A stretch of 64,000 bases of DNA from Oscillospiraceae bacterium (GTDB taxonomy: Bacteria > Bacillota > Clostridia > Oscillospirales > Acutalibacteraceae). Below are positions 28,232-38,449 of this stretch, piece after piece (the stretch's first letter is position 1; the number at the start of each line of letters is the position of its first letter). The notes beneath the pieces are model-generated. The model had not been told where the DNA came from. It saw only the letters and a program-made list of their open reading frames with translations, and ran no database searches. The stretch covers positions 17,244 to 81,243 of the forward strand of contig SVPF01000005.1 in NCBI GenBank assembly GCA_015066005.1, written 5' to 3'. A program made the position numbers and the translations under genes.

Positions 28232-31200
28232 TTATTTTATGCTGTCAAATGCAAAAATTCTGAAATCGTATGGATTAAGCTTTCTTGCTTCGTCTATAGC
28301 CAACTTAGCTTCATCAGCCTTGCCGTAACCAAGTAAAGCAAATGCTTTAAGAATATAACCATCTGTAAGATTGTTCTTTTCAATGTCATATTCAAAAGGC
28401 ATTGGTGAAGGTGAACCAACACCGTAATATGTGCGAAGATCTTTATTTACAATAAAGTTTTCAGCAACCGAAAGCATTTCATCAAGTACAACCTTTGCTT
28501 CGGCTTCATTGCCAAGTTTTTTAAGCGCAAGTGCACGGAAAAGTGAAATTTCAGAAACGGCAGCCTTGTAAATTGCAGCTTCTTCAAACGCCTTTTTAGC
28601 CTTTTCGGTTTCACCCTGCTTTTCGTAAAGGGAACCTAAGTAATAGAAGATGTGTGCTTCTTGGTTAAAGAAGGTCTTTGCTTCACCATATGACTTAGGC
28701 ATATTTACACCATCGAAATAAATCTTTTCAGACTTATCAAATTCGCCGTTTTCCATAAGTTCTTTACCATAAAGAACATGCATCCAAGCGTGCTGCTTGG
28801 TAAGCTTACCTTCGCCACCCTCGTAAATATGGAAGCGTTTTACGCGTGCCATTTCAATTGCTTCCTCGAACTTGCCAAGTTGTGAAACAAGTGTAAGCTT
28901 GTCAAGATAGCAGTCATCGCGTTCAGCCAAAAGCTCCGGATATTTAGCGTAAACTTCAAGTCTTTGTTCCGGTGTGTAATTCATATTCTTAAGTAACTGT
29001 TCGTATTCAAGAAGAAGTCTTGGGTCGTCCTTATACTTAAGTGCATTTTCAAGACACTCTTTAGCCTTTTCGGCATTGTTTGCCTTATCGAAATAATAAA
29101 GCGAAAGGTTGCGCCAAATCTTACCGTGGGTATTATCGCGCTTTAAGCCTTCTTCCCAAACATTTGCAGCTTCTTCATAACGGAAACGGTCATAATAAAG
29201 TGAGCCTAAATAATAGCAAGCATTTGCAGCAGTTTCGTCAATTTCAATTGCATATTTCAAAACGGCAATATCGTCAAGACGTGAGGGGAAGCAATAACCT
29301 GTATCCATTGCCTCTGCTACCTTAACAAATGTAACATCGTTCTTGCAAAACGCCTTATAATATTCAACAAGGGGATATTCACCCTTGTACATATCAAGTA
29401 CGTAAATTGCATCCTCTAAAAGACCTGCCTTGATATAATCGCAAGCAACGTCGATGATATTTTCAGCCTTTTCAGCAAACTGCTGGATGTCTGCCTTATT
29501 ATCAGCAAAGTAAGAATATTCAACCATTGCAAACAAGTCAAGTAAGTCGTCCTTAATGTTTACTTCGGCCAACTTCTTAGCAGCGTTCATATCAATACGG
29601 CGAAGGATAGCGGTCTTAAGATTTTGTGCCTTAGTATGACCAACGTTCAAACCGATAGATTCGTCAAGCTTTTGTAAAGCGGCAATATAATCACCGTTCT
29701 TGCAGTCAAGACAAGCAAGCTCGAACATAGCAGCACTTCTGTGGGTATAGTTCCAAGCAGCCTTGTAAAGAATATCGTAAGCATCCTTATTTTGACCAAG
29801 ATATGCAAGAGCCAAGCCCTTAAGATAGAAAGCTTCGGTGTCGGTAGGATGTTCGTTACGCATTGTAAGACGCTTAATAGCTACATCACAATATTCTACG
29901 CACTTTTCGAATTCACCATTCTTAAGGCAAAGACGAGCCATAGATGTGTTACAACGGATATCGCCTGCATCACGCTTAATACCTTCAAGATAATAAGCTT
30001 CGGGCTTATAGTTGTGTTGCTTATATTGTTCAAGGTGGTAACCGTTAATGTAAAGCTCTTCAACTGTTGCAATTTCGCAAGGACGTTTAACGGGCAAACG
30101 TGGGTCGATAGGCTTCTTCTGACCTCTTACGTAAGGTGTGTAAGAAACAAGCACCTTGCCATCTTCACTTGTAAGTGAAACAGTAATATCGTTGAAGTCA
30201 ACGTCACCCATATCGACAGTCTTCATATAAGAAACGTCAGGTGTCATGTCGCAGGTTTCGGTAAATAATACCTTATCCTTAGCGGCAACACGAACGTTAG
30301 CGTTTTTGAAGGCGCCTGTTACGTTAAAGCCGAAGAAAAGACCGTCTTCGCGATTTTCCATATTAAGTGCAGCGTCAATTGTTGCATTCTTAACTTCCCC
30401 AATATCACGGATAGGATACCAATATTGTTCGAATTCTCTTGATTCGTAGGGAGCAATCCAAGTAAAGTCAGGCTGATTATCAGTATAAACGCCTGTCATT
30501 AATTCAATGTATGGACCGTTTTCATCGGTAAGGTTGTTACACCACATATCACCGAAATCGCCAATACCCCAATGCCACATTTTCTTACCGGGTGAAATGT
30601 GGTGATTAGCAACGGTAGCAATACCCTTTTTAATGCCAACGTCATAGCCTGCGATAAAGTCCATATCAGACTGACCTTGTGAAATAAGGTAGCTTGAAGG
30701 AACCTTAACAGCGCTGTAATGTGAAAGGTCGGTGCCTTCGCCAAAGTCGTAAGGACGTGCGGTTTTATAAACACCCTTTGCAATTGGCCACTCGAGAACA
30801 GCTCTTCTATCGTGGTCGTTTACCCATTCGCAGTCAGGTGGGAAAATAGTTCTGTAATCATCGTTTACAGGAACAGCAAGGTTAGCCCACCACATAAAAA
30901 TTTGTGGGAATGCAGTACGGTTGTAAACACGGATTTTTGCCTTGATATAGCTTCTGCCTTTATCAAGTGTAATACCTGCCATACCCTTCATTCTGTTAAA
31001 GGGTTCAACTTCGCCTGTCCAAACGGTTTTGCCGCCGTCTTCGTTTTCTTCAATAACAGCTTCCAAAGGCATATATGTAGTAGGTCTGTGGTGTTGAGGC
31101 CAGTTAAATTCAATACCGCCAGAAATCCAAGCGCCTGCAAGACCTACAAGTGCGGGTTTAATAACCTCGTTGTTATAAATAAAGTCGTGTTCGCCAACCT

Positions 31201-31456
31201 TATCATAACCATTTAAAATCTTACCGCCGATAGCAGGTAAAACCTGAGTTTTAATATATTCGTTTTCAAGGGTGAATACATCATACTCTACATCCTTTTT
31301 CTCGTCGGTAATACCGTCGGAATAAGGAATAGGATAAAGTCTACCCGAAGCGCCCTGATATGGCTTGTTTTCGAAAAACATCGGTAAATCGTTAGCTTTT
31401 TTAGGTATGTAGGTAGGGATAATTTGCTTATGTTTTTTTGCGCTTACTTCACTCAT
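28232..31456 (-). CDS. DUF5107 domain plus tetratricopeptide-repeat protein
   Basis: Start MSEVSAKKHKQIIPTYIPKKAND at 31456 with AAGAGGT SD; IGGKILNGYDKVGEHDFIYNN, GIEFNWPQHHRPTTYMPLEAVIEENEDGGKTVWTGEVEPFNRMKGM; many TPR-like repeats. Confidence 0.85.
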   Translation of the reverse strand: MSEVSAKKHKQIIPTYIPKKANDLPMFFENKPYQGASGRLYPIPYSDGITDEKKDVEYDVFTLENEYIKTQVLPAIGGKILNGYDKVGEHDFIYNNEVIKPALVGLAGAWISGGIEFNWPQHHRPTTYMPLEAVIEENEDGGKTVWTGEVEPFNRMKGMAGITLDKGRSYIKAKIRVYNRTAFPQIFMWWANLAVPVNDDYRTIFPPDCEWVNDHDRRAVLEWPIAKGVYKTARPYDFGEGTDLSHYSAVKVPSSYLISQGQSDMDFIAGYDVGIKKGIATVANHHISPGKKMWHWGIGDFGDMWCNNLTDENGPYIELMTGVYTDNQPDFTWIAPYESREFEQYWYPIRDIGEVKNATIDAALNMENREDGLFFGFNVTGAFKNANVRVAAKDKVLFTETCDMTPDVSYMKTVDMGDVDFNDITVSLTSEDGKVLVSYTPYVRGQKKPIDPRLPVKRPCEIATVEELYINGYHLEQYKQHNYKPEAYYLEGIKRDAGDIRCNTSMARLCLKNGEFEKCVEYCDVAIKRLTMRNEHPTDTEAFYLKGLALAYLGQNKDAYDILYKAAWNYTHRSAAMFELACLDCKNGDYIAALQKLDESIGLNVGHTKAQNLKTAILRRIDMNAAKKLAEVNIKDDLLDLFAMVEYSYFADNKADIQQFAEKAENIIDVACDYIKAGLLEDAIYVLDMYKGEYPLVEYYKAFCKNDVTFVKVAEAMDTGYCFPSRLDDIAVLKYAIEIDETAANACYYLGSLYYDRFRYEEAANVWEEGLKRDNTHGKIWRNLSLYYFDKANNAEKAKECLENALKYKDDPRLLLEYEQLLKNMNYTPEQRLEVYAKYPELLAERDDCYLDKLTLVSQLGKFEEAIEMARVKRFHIYEGGEGKLTKQHAWMHVLYGKELMENGEFDKSEKIYFDGVNMPKSYGEAKTFFNQEAHIFYYLGSLYEKQGETEKAKKAFEEAAIYKAAVSEISLFRALALKKLGNEAEAKVVLDEMLSVAENFIVNKDLRTYYGVGSPSPMPFEYDIEKNNLTDGYILKAFALLGYGKADEAKLAIDEARKLNPYDFRIFAFDSIK

Positions 31457-31556
31457 AATTAGACCTCTTAATGCTGTTATTCTACACTTTAATTTTAACA
31501 TAAAAATCCTTTATATATCAGCCAAAGTTTTATGTGCTAAAAAACACAATTTTTTG

Positions 31557-31586
31557 TTGAAAATAATAAAACTACTATGTTATAAT
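31557..31586 (+). promoter_or_regulatory. Promoter for the divergent LuxR-type regulator gene
   Basis: TTGAAA-18 nt-TATAAT, followed by an SD-like GAAAGGGTG and ATG at 31617. Confidence 0.55.
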
Positions 31587-31616
31587 ATATATAATATAAG
31601 GCGAAAGGGTGATTGA

Positions 31617-32678
31617 ATGGTTGCCATACTTACAGAAGCTAACTACATCAGTACCGGCTGCAAGCTAAGACTTGAAAGCTTGATTAACGCATTAAGAAAA
31701 AAGAGAATTCCTTTTTGTGAAATTTTTGATACCTGTCCCCGTGATGTTGATGGGATTTTTGTTTTGAGCGCAGACGTTGAATGGACCATACATACTATTA
31801 AGCAGCTTAACCAAAACGGTTTTACTCCCATTTTGATAAGCGACCAAATTGAAAACCTACCGGGCTGTATTTATAATGGGGTAAACTCCGACCTGTCGGC
31901 TTCTATGAAAAATCTTTTAGAGATGCTGAAATCCCATAACAAGAAATGCCCTGCACTTTACGCCTTTAATCCAAATTCTATATCAGATAACAGTAAGGAA
32001 ACCACATTACAAAGCGCAGCCAGTAACCTGTTTGATAAAATTGATGTTTTTGCAAATAACGGTAATCTTGAAGAGTGCTATAACAATTTTATTAACAGCG
32101 AAAAGTGTTATGATTCGGTAATTTGCGCAAACGATTTTGCGGCAATAACATTGGTTAAATTTTTAGAGGAACAACACCCGCAAAAGCTTAAAGAGCTAAC
32201 AATTATAAGCTGTTCGAACTCAGCAATTTCGGAATATTATAAAGATAAAATTTTAGCCACAAACACTAATCACGAGCAATACGGTAGGGCTGCGGTTTAC
32301 ATATACGAAGCCCTTAAAAAACACGAATATGTATCTTCTATGACTATTCGCATTGTGTGGGATTTTGAAATAAAAAAGAAGGAAACAACCACAACCAACC
32401 AAAAGCTTGATTTTGTGCACAGTGCCGATACTTTTTATGACGATATTGCAGTGCGCGACCTGCTTGTTGTAGATAAATTTTTAAATACCTCAGACACAAC
32501 AGACCGCACGATTATTAAAATGCTTATTAGAAACGAGCCACTTGAAGCCATTGCTTCGGAATGTTTTTTAAGCATAAACGCCGTTAAATACCGCATTAAG
32601 CGACTTATTTCAGCAAGCGGAGCAAGTGATAAAAATCACCTGCTCGAAACAATTACAAAATATGCTGCTGGTTTTTAA
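31617..32678 (+). CDS. Periplasmic-binding-protein-like sensor domain with C-terminal LuxR-type HTH regulator
   Basis: 353 aa; LacI/PBP1-like body (ICANDFAAITLVKFLEEQ... HEQYGRAAVYIYEAL) and C-terminal RTIIKMLIRNEPLEAIASECFLSINAVKYRIKRLISASGASDKNHLLE. Confidence 0.65.
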   Translation: MVAILTEANYISTGCKLRLESLINALRKKRIPFCEIFDTCPRDVDGIFVLSADVEWTIHTIKQLNQNGFTPILISDQIENLPGCIYNGVNSDLSASMKNLLEMLKSHNKKCPALYAFNPNSISDNSKETTLQSAASNLFDKIDVFANNGNLEECYNNFINSEKCYDSVICANDFAAITLVKFLEEQHPQKLKELTIISCSNSAISEYYKDKILATNTNHEQYGRAAVYIYEALKKHEYVSSMTIRIVWDFEIKKKETTTTNQKLDFVHSADTFYDDIAVRDLLVVDKFLNTSDTTDRTIIKMLIRNEPLEAIASECFLSINAVKYRIKRLISASGASDKNHLLETITKYAAGF

Positions 32679-32932
32679 ATAAAACGACTCCAGAAAACAG
32701 CCAACATATTGTCATTATTAAGCTTTACACTCTCGGCAAGGGTTTCCTTTGCCGAGTTTTTTTGCATATATGCTTCGCATAAGCCCATAAGATACAAGTA
32801 TTGCGCCTTGCGAAGCTTTGCAGGATCATCCACAAAAGGAATAAAGAATGGTGTTGTAGCAAAATAGCCGTTATCCTTTATGTCTATAATCTTTTCCCAT
32901 TCGCGGTAATACTTTGTAATAATTTGCTGGTC
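32675..32932 (-). pseudogene. 5'-truncated C-terminal fragment of a second DUF5107/TPR-like protein
   Basis: Open minus frame with no start: DQQIITKYYREWEKIIDIKDNGYFATTPFFIPFVDDPAKLRKAQYLYLMGLCEAYMQKNSAKETLAESVKLNNDNMLAVFWSRFI*; an in-frame stop bounds it at 32933-32935. Confidence 0.6.
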
Positions 32933-33654
32933 TTAATACTTCCCCTGAAAGAAAAGTAACAAAATACGAAATTGAATTTTATCTTGAAAATGCTAAGTCC
33001 ACCTACTGTGACGGGCGTGAATACATTATAAAACAAGACTTTATTCAAATAGCGAAGCCCGGTCAAATCCGTTACAGCACACTGCCCTTTAAAACACTTT
33101 ATATTAAGTTTTCAGCCACAGATGACTTGGCAAAAATACTTGACTGTGCGCCCGAATATTTTCACAGCAGCCACGCTGACAGAATTAAGGAAAAACTTCG
33201 TGAAATTATTGCGCTTAATGAAAGTGATGAGAATCAATTGCTGTTATACAGCCGAATTTTATCACTCATTAACCTTATTTTAATTGATGCAAGCATACCA
33301 AATACCGCTTCGGAAAATTATCCGACAATTGCCAAGGCAAAACGTTTTATTGAAGAAAATTATGCAAAACCAATACAGTTATTAGATATTGCTTCATTCG
33401 TTAATTTAAGTCCAAGCTATTTTCACACAAGCTTTACCGCGGCTGTGGGCATATCACCACACGATTATTTAATTCGTTTTAGGCTTGATGCCGCAAAGCG
33501 TATGATGTGGGACACCACAATTGGTATGGATATTATTGCAGAAAATTGTGGCTTTACAAATCAGCAATATTTCAGTAAAATATTTAAAAAGCAAACCGGC
33601 TTAACACCGAGTCAATACCGCAAGGACTTCCAAAAGAATTACACGGAGGAATAA
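32923..33654 (+). pseudogene. AraC family regulator, 5'-truncated (no start codon at the junction; downstream TTG 33127 possible)
   Basis: Frame is open from 32923 (after TAATAA) FAGLNTSPERKVTKYEIEFYLENAKSTYCDGREYIIKQDFIQIAKPGQIRYSTLPFKTLYIKF... into a complete AraC HTH; N-terminal part missing. Confidence 0.65.
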
Positions 33655-33656
33655 CT

Positions 33657-34586
33657 ATGATAAGCTTTGCCGTTGTGGGTGGTGGCTGGCGCAGCGAATT
33701 TTATATTCGTGTTGCTAATGCCCTTCCCCACCTTTTCAGTATTACGGGAATATATTTAAGAAACGAAAAAACCCAAGCTGAATTTAGCAATAAATATAGC
33801 ATTAAGATTTTCGACAATCTCGAAAAAATGCTTGAAACCAAGCCCGATTTTGTGGTTTCTTGCGTTAATAAGGGCCATATTTTAAACGAAATTGAGCTGT
33901 TATGCCAAAATGGCGTGGCTGTTTTATCCGAAACACCTGCAGGTATAAGTAATCAACAAATAAACAAGTTTAAAGAAAATTACAACAAAGAATATAAAGT
34001 GCAGGTCGCCGAGCAATTCCACCTTATGCCCACAAATAAGGCGATTAAAGCAGTTATAAACAGCGGTGTTTTAGGTGAAGTTAATTATGTTTCACTTTCC
34101 TGCTGTCACGATTATCACGCAATAAGCCTTATGCGTTTTTTCCTTGATATAAATGAAAACGAAATACCCACCGTTCAAGGCTTCACCCTTTCCGACAGCC
34201 TTACAAGATATAACGGCAGATATGGTGATATTGAACCCGAAAGAATAAACAGTGAACAAAAAATTGCCCTTATAAAATGGGGCAAAAGGGTTGGAATTTA
34301 TAATTTTAATAAAGAGCAGTACTTTTCACAAATACGGCAAAAAAGCATTACTGTTAGGGGTACAAACGGTGAAATACAAAACGGTATTTGCACCTACCTT
34401 GAAAACGGCAAAATTAAAAGCTTTAAGCTTAAGGCTTTGGAAGGCTTTGAAAACAGCGGTCTTAACGAGGACGAGCAGGCTATTGCCGAATGTCTTATTA
34501 AAATGGATAATTACCTTAAAACAGGTGAAGCTTTTTACCCATTAAGTAAAGCCATTTCAGACAGCGAAATTTCACTTTTAATATAA
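33657..34586 (+). CDS. Gfo/Idh/MocA family oxidoreductase-like protein
   Basis: 309 aa; SFAVVGGGWRSEFYIRVANALPHLFSITGIYLRN, KPDFVVSCVNKGHI, VLSETPAGISN. Confidence 0.8.
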   Translation: MISFAVVGGGWRSEFYIRVANALPHLFSITGIYLRNEKTQAEFSNKYSIKIFDNLEKMLETKPDFVVSCVNKGHILNEIELLCQNGVAVLSETPAGISNQQINKFKENYNKEYKVQVAEQFHLMPTNKAIKAVINSGVLGEVNYVSLSCCHDYHAISLMRFFLDINENEIPTVQGFTLSDSLTRYNGRYGDIEPERINSEQKIALIKWGKRVGIYNFNKEQYFSQIRQKSITVRGTNGEIQNGICTYLENGKIKSFKLKALEGFENSGLNEDEQAIAECLIKMDNYLKTGEAFYPLSKAISDSEISLLI

Positions 34587-34593
34587 AAACAGA

Positions 34594-34628
34594 AGGCATA
34601 CTCCAAACGGAGTATGCCTATCTTTTTT
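34594..34628. terminator. Bidirectional intrinsic terminator between convergent genes
   Basis: AGGCATACTCC-AAAC-GGAGTATGCCT followed by ATCTTTTTT. Confidence 0.88.
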
Positions 34629-35496
34629 AAAGCTCATTTGCGAATGGAATTGACTTTGAAGCGCCTTCGCGGGAAACCGTTATAGAGGAAGCCCTTGAAG
34701 CAATATCTAAAGCAAACTTAATATCCTTTTCATTTGAAACTGCCCAAAGAAAATAACCTGTAAAGGTGTCACCCGCGGCGGTTGTGTCAATCGCCTTTAC
34801 CTTATAAGCCGACTGGCTAATTTGTTTGTCTTTATCCTTATATACACTTCCCCTACTTCCAAGGGTTAAAACCAATGCACTTTCAGGATATTGATTTATA
34901 AAATTTTGCATGGCTTCTTCCGGAGTGTCACCACCGAAAAGCTCGGCTGCTTCAATTTCGTTACAAAACCAAAGGTCAACAAATTCAAGCGGTAATTTTT
35001 TAATATCACTATGGTAAGGGGACGGGTTAAAGGCAATCTTCATTCCAATTCGCCTTGCAATTTCAAAAGCATCCCTAAGACCGCTTATTTCGTTTTGCAA
35101 AAGCAAAATGTCACCCTTTTGAGCATCCTTCAAAAACTGTTCAATATATTCGCAATCAATTTGAAAATTAGCGCCTGAAAACAGCAAAATGCAGTTTTGA
35201 CCTGTTTTGTCAACCTGAATTATAGCGTGGCCGCTTGAGGTAGTAACGGTTTTGATTCTTTCGGTATTAACGCCCGATTCGTTCATAATTTCAACTAAAA
35301 ACTCCCCGCCGCTGCCAACACAGCCGCCGTGTACAACCTTTGCACCTGCACGGGAAGCGGCAACCGATTGATTAAGCCCCTTGCCGCCAGGGAAAACTGA
35401 CATATTTTCACTTGAAAGGGTTTCGCCCGCCCTTACAAAATGGTCAACCGTATAAACATAGTCAATATTTAACGAGCCTAAGCTGTAAATTTTCAT
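34627..35496 (-). CDS. rbsK: Ribokinase/PfkB family carbohydrate kinase
   Basis: GGKGLNQSVAASRAGAKVVHGGCVG and DTTAAGDTFTGYFLWA signatures. Confidence 0.87.
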   Translation of the reverse strand: MKIYSLGSLNIDYVYTVDHFVRAGETLSSENMSVFPGGKGLNQSVAASRAGAKVVHGGCVGSGGEFLVEIMNESGVNTERIKTVTTSSGHAIIQVDKTGQNCILLFSGANFQIDCEYIEQFLKDAQKGDILLLQNEISGLRDAFEIARRIGMKIAFNPSPYHSDIKKLPLEFVDLWFCNEIEAAELFGGDTPEEAMQNFINQYPESALVLTLGSRGSVYKDKDKQISQSAYKVKAIDTTAAGDTFTGYFLWAVSNEKDIKFALDIASRASSITVSREGASKSIPFANEL

Positions 35497-36449
35497 TTCA
35501 TACCACCCAATGTATTAAACAAGTCCTCAAATAAGGCGTCACGGTCTATCCAATAAACGCTTTTTATTAGGTGCCTTGTTTTATCAAAGGCATACTGCTT
35601 GTCATATTCAGGAATAGGACTTGAAATAAGGGCATCCTGCATGAACCTATTATTATCATTCAAAAGCCATGCAACTGCCGCAACATCCCATATAGGCTTT
35701 GACCAAGGCTTACCCTTATAATAAACTTCGGAATACTGTACGGTGTTTTCGTAAAGATAATCACATAACGCATTTTTACCCTTAAGCCAATACGATAGCT
35801 CGGGCTGGGTTGTTAAAAAACGGTCCACAACGCCCTTACAGGGCAACTGTACAAGCGGAACACCGCAACCAAAAACCACGCGGGCAGCCGCAATATCCTG
35901 CTTCATATTAAACTCAACAGCACCCTTTGGAATGTTGGTAGCGTGACCGCCAAGCCAAACCACAACGCAATTTTCCTTCATATTGGGGTTTTGTAAAATT
36001 GCCGAAGCAACATTGGTGATGGCCCCAATTGCTATAATGTAAAGTGGGTTTTCGGGTGAATATTTTTCCGAAAGCTGTGCCATAAAATCAGCCGCTTCGG
36101 ACTGCACAGGTGTGTTTACATCAGGCAAATAGCTTTCCGACCCCTTATATACAAGAGGTTTAATTTCCTCAAAGCCTGCAAGGGTTAACACCTTTAAAAT
36201 TTCATTAAAGCTTCTTTCCATACCGTCCTTTGCAGATTCGGATCTGGGATTGAAAAACGGCGCTGCGCAAATGCCCTTAACATTAAACTTTTCGCTGTGA
36301 CCAAGCATATATGCAATTGCAAATTGGTCATCAACCTCGTTATAAGCGTCAGTATCAAGCACAACATCTATTTTTCCGTTTGGCACATTAAGGTTTTTAT
36401 AATATAAAGTATTATCCAAATAAAACACCCCTTTGCCATATTTTAACAC
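35493..36449 (-). CDS. Nucleoside hydrolase (inosine-uridine preferring type)
   Basis: KIDVVLDTDAYNEVDDQFAIAYML (catalytic Asp cluster); IAIGAITNVASAI. Confidence 0.88.
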   Translation of the reverse strand: MLKYGKGVFYLDNTLYYKNLNVPNGKIDVVLDTDAYNEVDDQFAIAYMLGHSEKFNVKGICAAPFFNPRSESAKDGMERSFNEILKVLTLAGFEEIKPLVYKGSESYLPDVNTPVQSEAADFMAQLSEKYSPENPLYIIAIGAITNVASAILQNPNMKENCVVVWLGGHATNIPKGAVEFNMKQDIAAARVVFGCGVPLVQLPCKGVVDRFLTTQPELSYWLKGKNALCDYLYENTVQYSEVYYKGKPWSKPIWDVAAVAWLLNDNNRFMQDALISSPIPEYDKQYAFDKTRHLIKSVYWIDRDALFEDLFNTLGGMK

Positions 36450-36477
36450 AAAAAAACAAAAAAGTATATAACCAATA

Positions 36478-38364
36478 CTACTTTTTGTCCATTAAAAGCT
36501 TGAAAAACAATCCGCCCTGAACCGAACGGTGACGGAATTTTTTCATTTCAGAGGTGTCGGTATAATACCAGTCTGTCATTGCAAAACGGGTGCGCATTGT
36601 ATTGTATGCACTCCACAAGGGCTTTGCAAAGAATTCAAAATCCTCCTTAGAATCGGCCATACAGGCAACCCACATTGTCCAGTCAGACTTGGTATATTTT
36701 TCACGGCTGTCAAGCGGCACACCGTAATAATTCATTTCCTTTTTATAACGCATAAGTTCGCCCTTATAAAAGCTTTCGGGGAAAATATCGGTTTTCCAAA
36801 GCATATCCCAAACAGCGTTATACTTAAGGCTAAAGGTTTCGGGGCGGTCATAGGTTAAGGCATAGCTTCCGTCACTGTTCTTTGCGCGATCAAGGAAGGA
36901 CTGTGCATATTTCTTTGCAATTTGCATTTCAGCGTTTGCCTGTTCAGCATTGCCAAGGGCTGAAAGAATTTTAGAATAACCCGCAATGCCTATTATAGCC
37001 TTAATTGAAAGGTTACAGTTATGTGCCAATGTACCCGCAAAGTCGTCAGTACAAAGCTGATTTTCAGGGTCTTCACCGTATTTTACGAGATATTCCTTCC
37101 ACATTTCAAGCAGGTCAATATTTTCCTCGGCAAAGCTGTAGTCACCCAATTTATCGCAAATTGCGGCAACTAAAATAATCATATTACCGCACTCTTCAAC
37201 AGGCATTTGATGTTCTAAATCATAACCGTTTTTGGGATTACAACGGTATACCTGACCGTTAACAAGCGGATATTGTCCCACGTCGTGCGGCGCAAAATCA
37301 AAGGGCCAAGCATCGCTTTTGGCAAACTTAATTATTGGGTTAAGCATTGCCTTTAAAAGCTCGGGATTATAATAAAGAAACATTGGTGCACTTGGGTATG
37401 TAACATCAACAGTTGCGGCGCAGCCGTTAGAATCACATTCCTTTGAAATGTAGATAAGCTTACCTTCATTATCAACCGCAAGCTTGTGCGCTGCCATAAC
37501 CTGTCGGTAGCAAAGCTGCAGCATTTCGGCGTATTCTAAACCTCCAAGGCGATTTGCTTTTTCATACATATCCTCCGAAAAGGCTTTACAGCGTGCAGTA
37601 AGCGATTCGTATTCCCCTGCCGCTTCCAAAAGCGCTTCATTAATGGTTTTGCCGTCCTTTTTCCAATAGGCCTTCACCCTTTCACCAAAGTATTCAAGTG
37701 AATAAATATCGTCATAAGCAAACAAGAAAAGGGCTTCATTATTAAGCTTTGTTTCAGCATAAACGGTGTATAAATCATCAATAAGGTCGTTGCCAACCGA
37801 TGCTTCACCCTTGACAGCCATATAAAACCAGCCCCAGTCTATTCGTACATGGTCACCGCTGCGCCAAAGCACGTTACGGTTACCTCTACCCATACGAACA
37901 GCGGTTAATTCGCCAATTTTTTCTTCTTTTGAAATTACACGGGCATCTCCCGCATTGTTAAGGGTAAGCTCCTCACTGCAATAAAGCTTAACGCTTACAT
38001 CGTGGTCGAAGCCGTCAAGGCTTTCGTAAAAAAGTTTGAGATATGAAATCGGGCGAGATGATAAATATAAATCGGTCACAAGCATGGGCGAAGTCCACAC
38101 AGCAGTAAGCCTGATTTTTTCATTTTCGTATACAATTGTAGTGCTTAAAGCATCGGCCTCAACCGAAACCTGAGGGATGATTTTTTTCATATCTCCCCTA
38201 CCTAAAAAGCGGAAAATCTCCGAATCGATTTTAACATATCCGCGAATGGTATTTCGGCCACCGGTCCAATGCTCTGCTTCGTGAGTATTTACCTTATCAT
38301 ACGACCAAACCGAAAAATATGGGTCTACGGTTATAAGCGGAATAGCCGGCATACGCATTTTCAT
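36478..38364 (-). CDS. DUF4964/DUF5127/DUF4965 glutaminase-like domain protein
   Basis: 628 aa; MRMPAIPLITVDPYFSVWSYDKVNTHEAEHWTG; DSNGCAATVDVTYPSAPMFLYYNPELLKAMLNPI; CTDDFAGTLAHNCNLSIKAIIGIAGYS. Confidence 0.8.
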   Translation of the reverse strand: MKMRMPAIPLITVDPYFSVWSYDKVNTHEAEHWTGGRNTIRGYVKIDSEIFRFLGRGDMKKIIPQVSVEADALSTTIVYENEKIRLTAVWTSPMLVTDLYLSSRPISYLKLFYESLDGFDHDVSVKLYCSEELTLNNAGDARVISKEEKIGELTAVRMGRGNRNVLWRSGDHVRIDWGWFYMAVKGEASVGNDLIDDLYTVYAETKLNNEALFLFAYDDIYSLEYFGERVKAYWKKDGKTINEALLEAAGEYESLTARCKAFSEDMYEKANRLGGLEYAEMLQLCYRQVMAAHKLAVDNEGKLIYISKECDSNGCAATVDVTYPSAPMFLYYNPELLKAMLNPIIKFAKSDAWPFDFAPHDVGQYPLVNGQVYRCNPKNGYDLEHQMPVEECGNMIILVAAICDKLGDYSFAEENIDLLEMWKEYLVKYGEDPENQLCTDDFAGTLAHNCNLSIKAIIGIAGYSKILSALGNAEQANAEMQIAKKYAQSFLDRAKNSDGSYALTYDRPETFSLKYNAVWDMLWKTDIFPESFYKGELMRYKKEMNYYGVPLDSREKYTKSDWTMWVACMADSKEDFEFFAKPLWSAYNTMRTRFAMTDWYYTDTSEMKKFRHRSVQGGLFFKLLMDKK

Positions 38365-38394
38365 AATTCATTCTCCTAACAGTTGATTTATTAG

Positions 38395-38449
38395 TATAAT
38401 TGTATTATAATTGTTAAAACACCCATTATTATAGGGAAATACAATTATA
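38395..38449. promoter_or_regulatory. Candidate regulator operator: 12-bp perfect inverted repeat in the divergent intergenic region
   Basis: TATAATTGTATT (38395-38406) and AATACAATTATA (38438-38449); additional half-site-like AATACAATTT at 38459-38468. Confidence 0.5.

Noticed and set aside
29741-30178. 145-aa ORF antisense to the DUF5107-TPR gene
   Set aside because: Shadow ORF of a repetitive TPR coding region.
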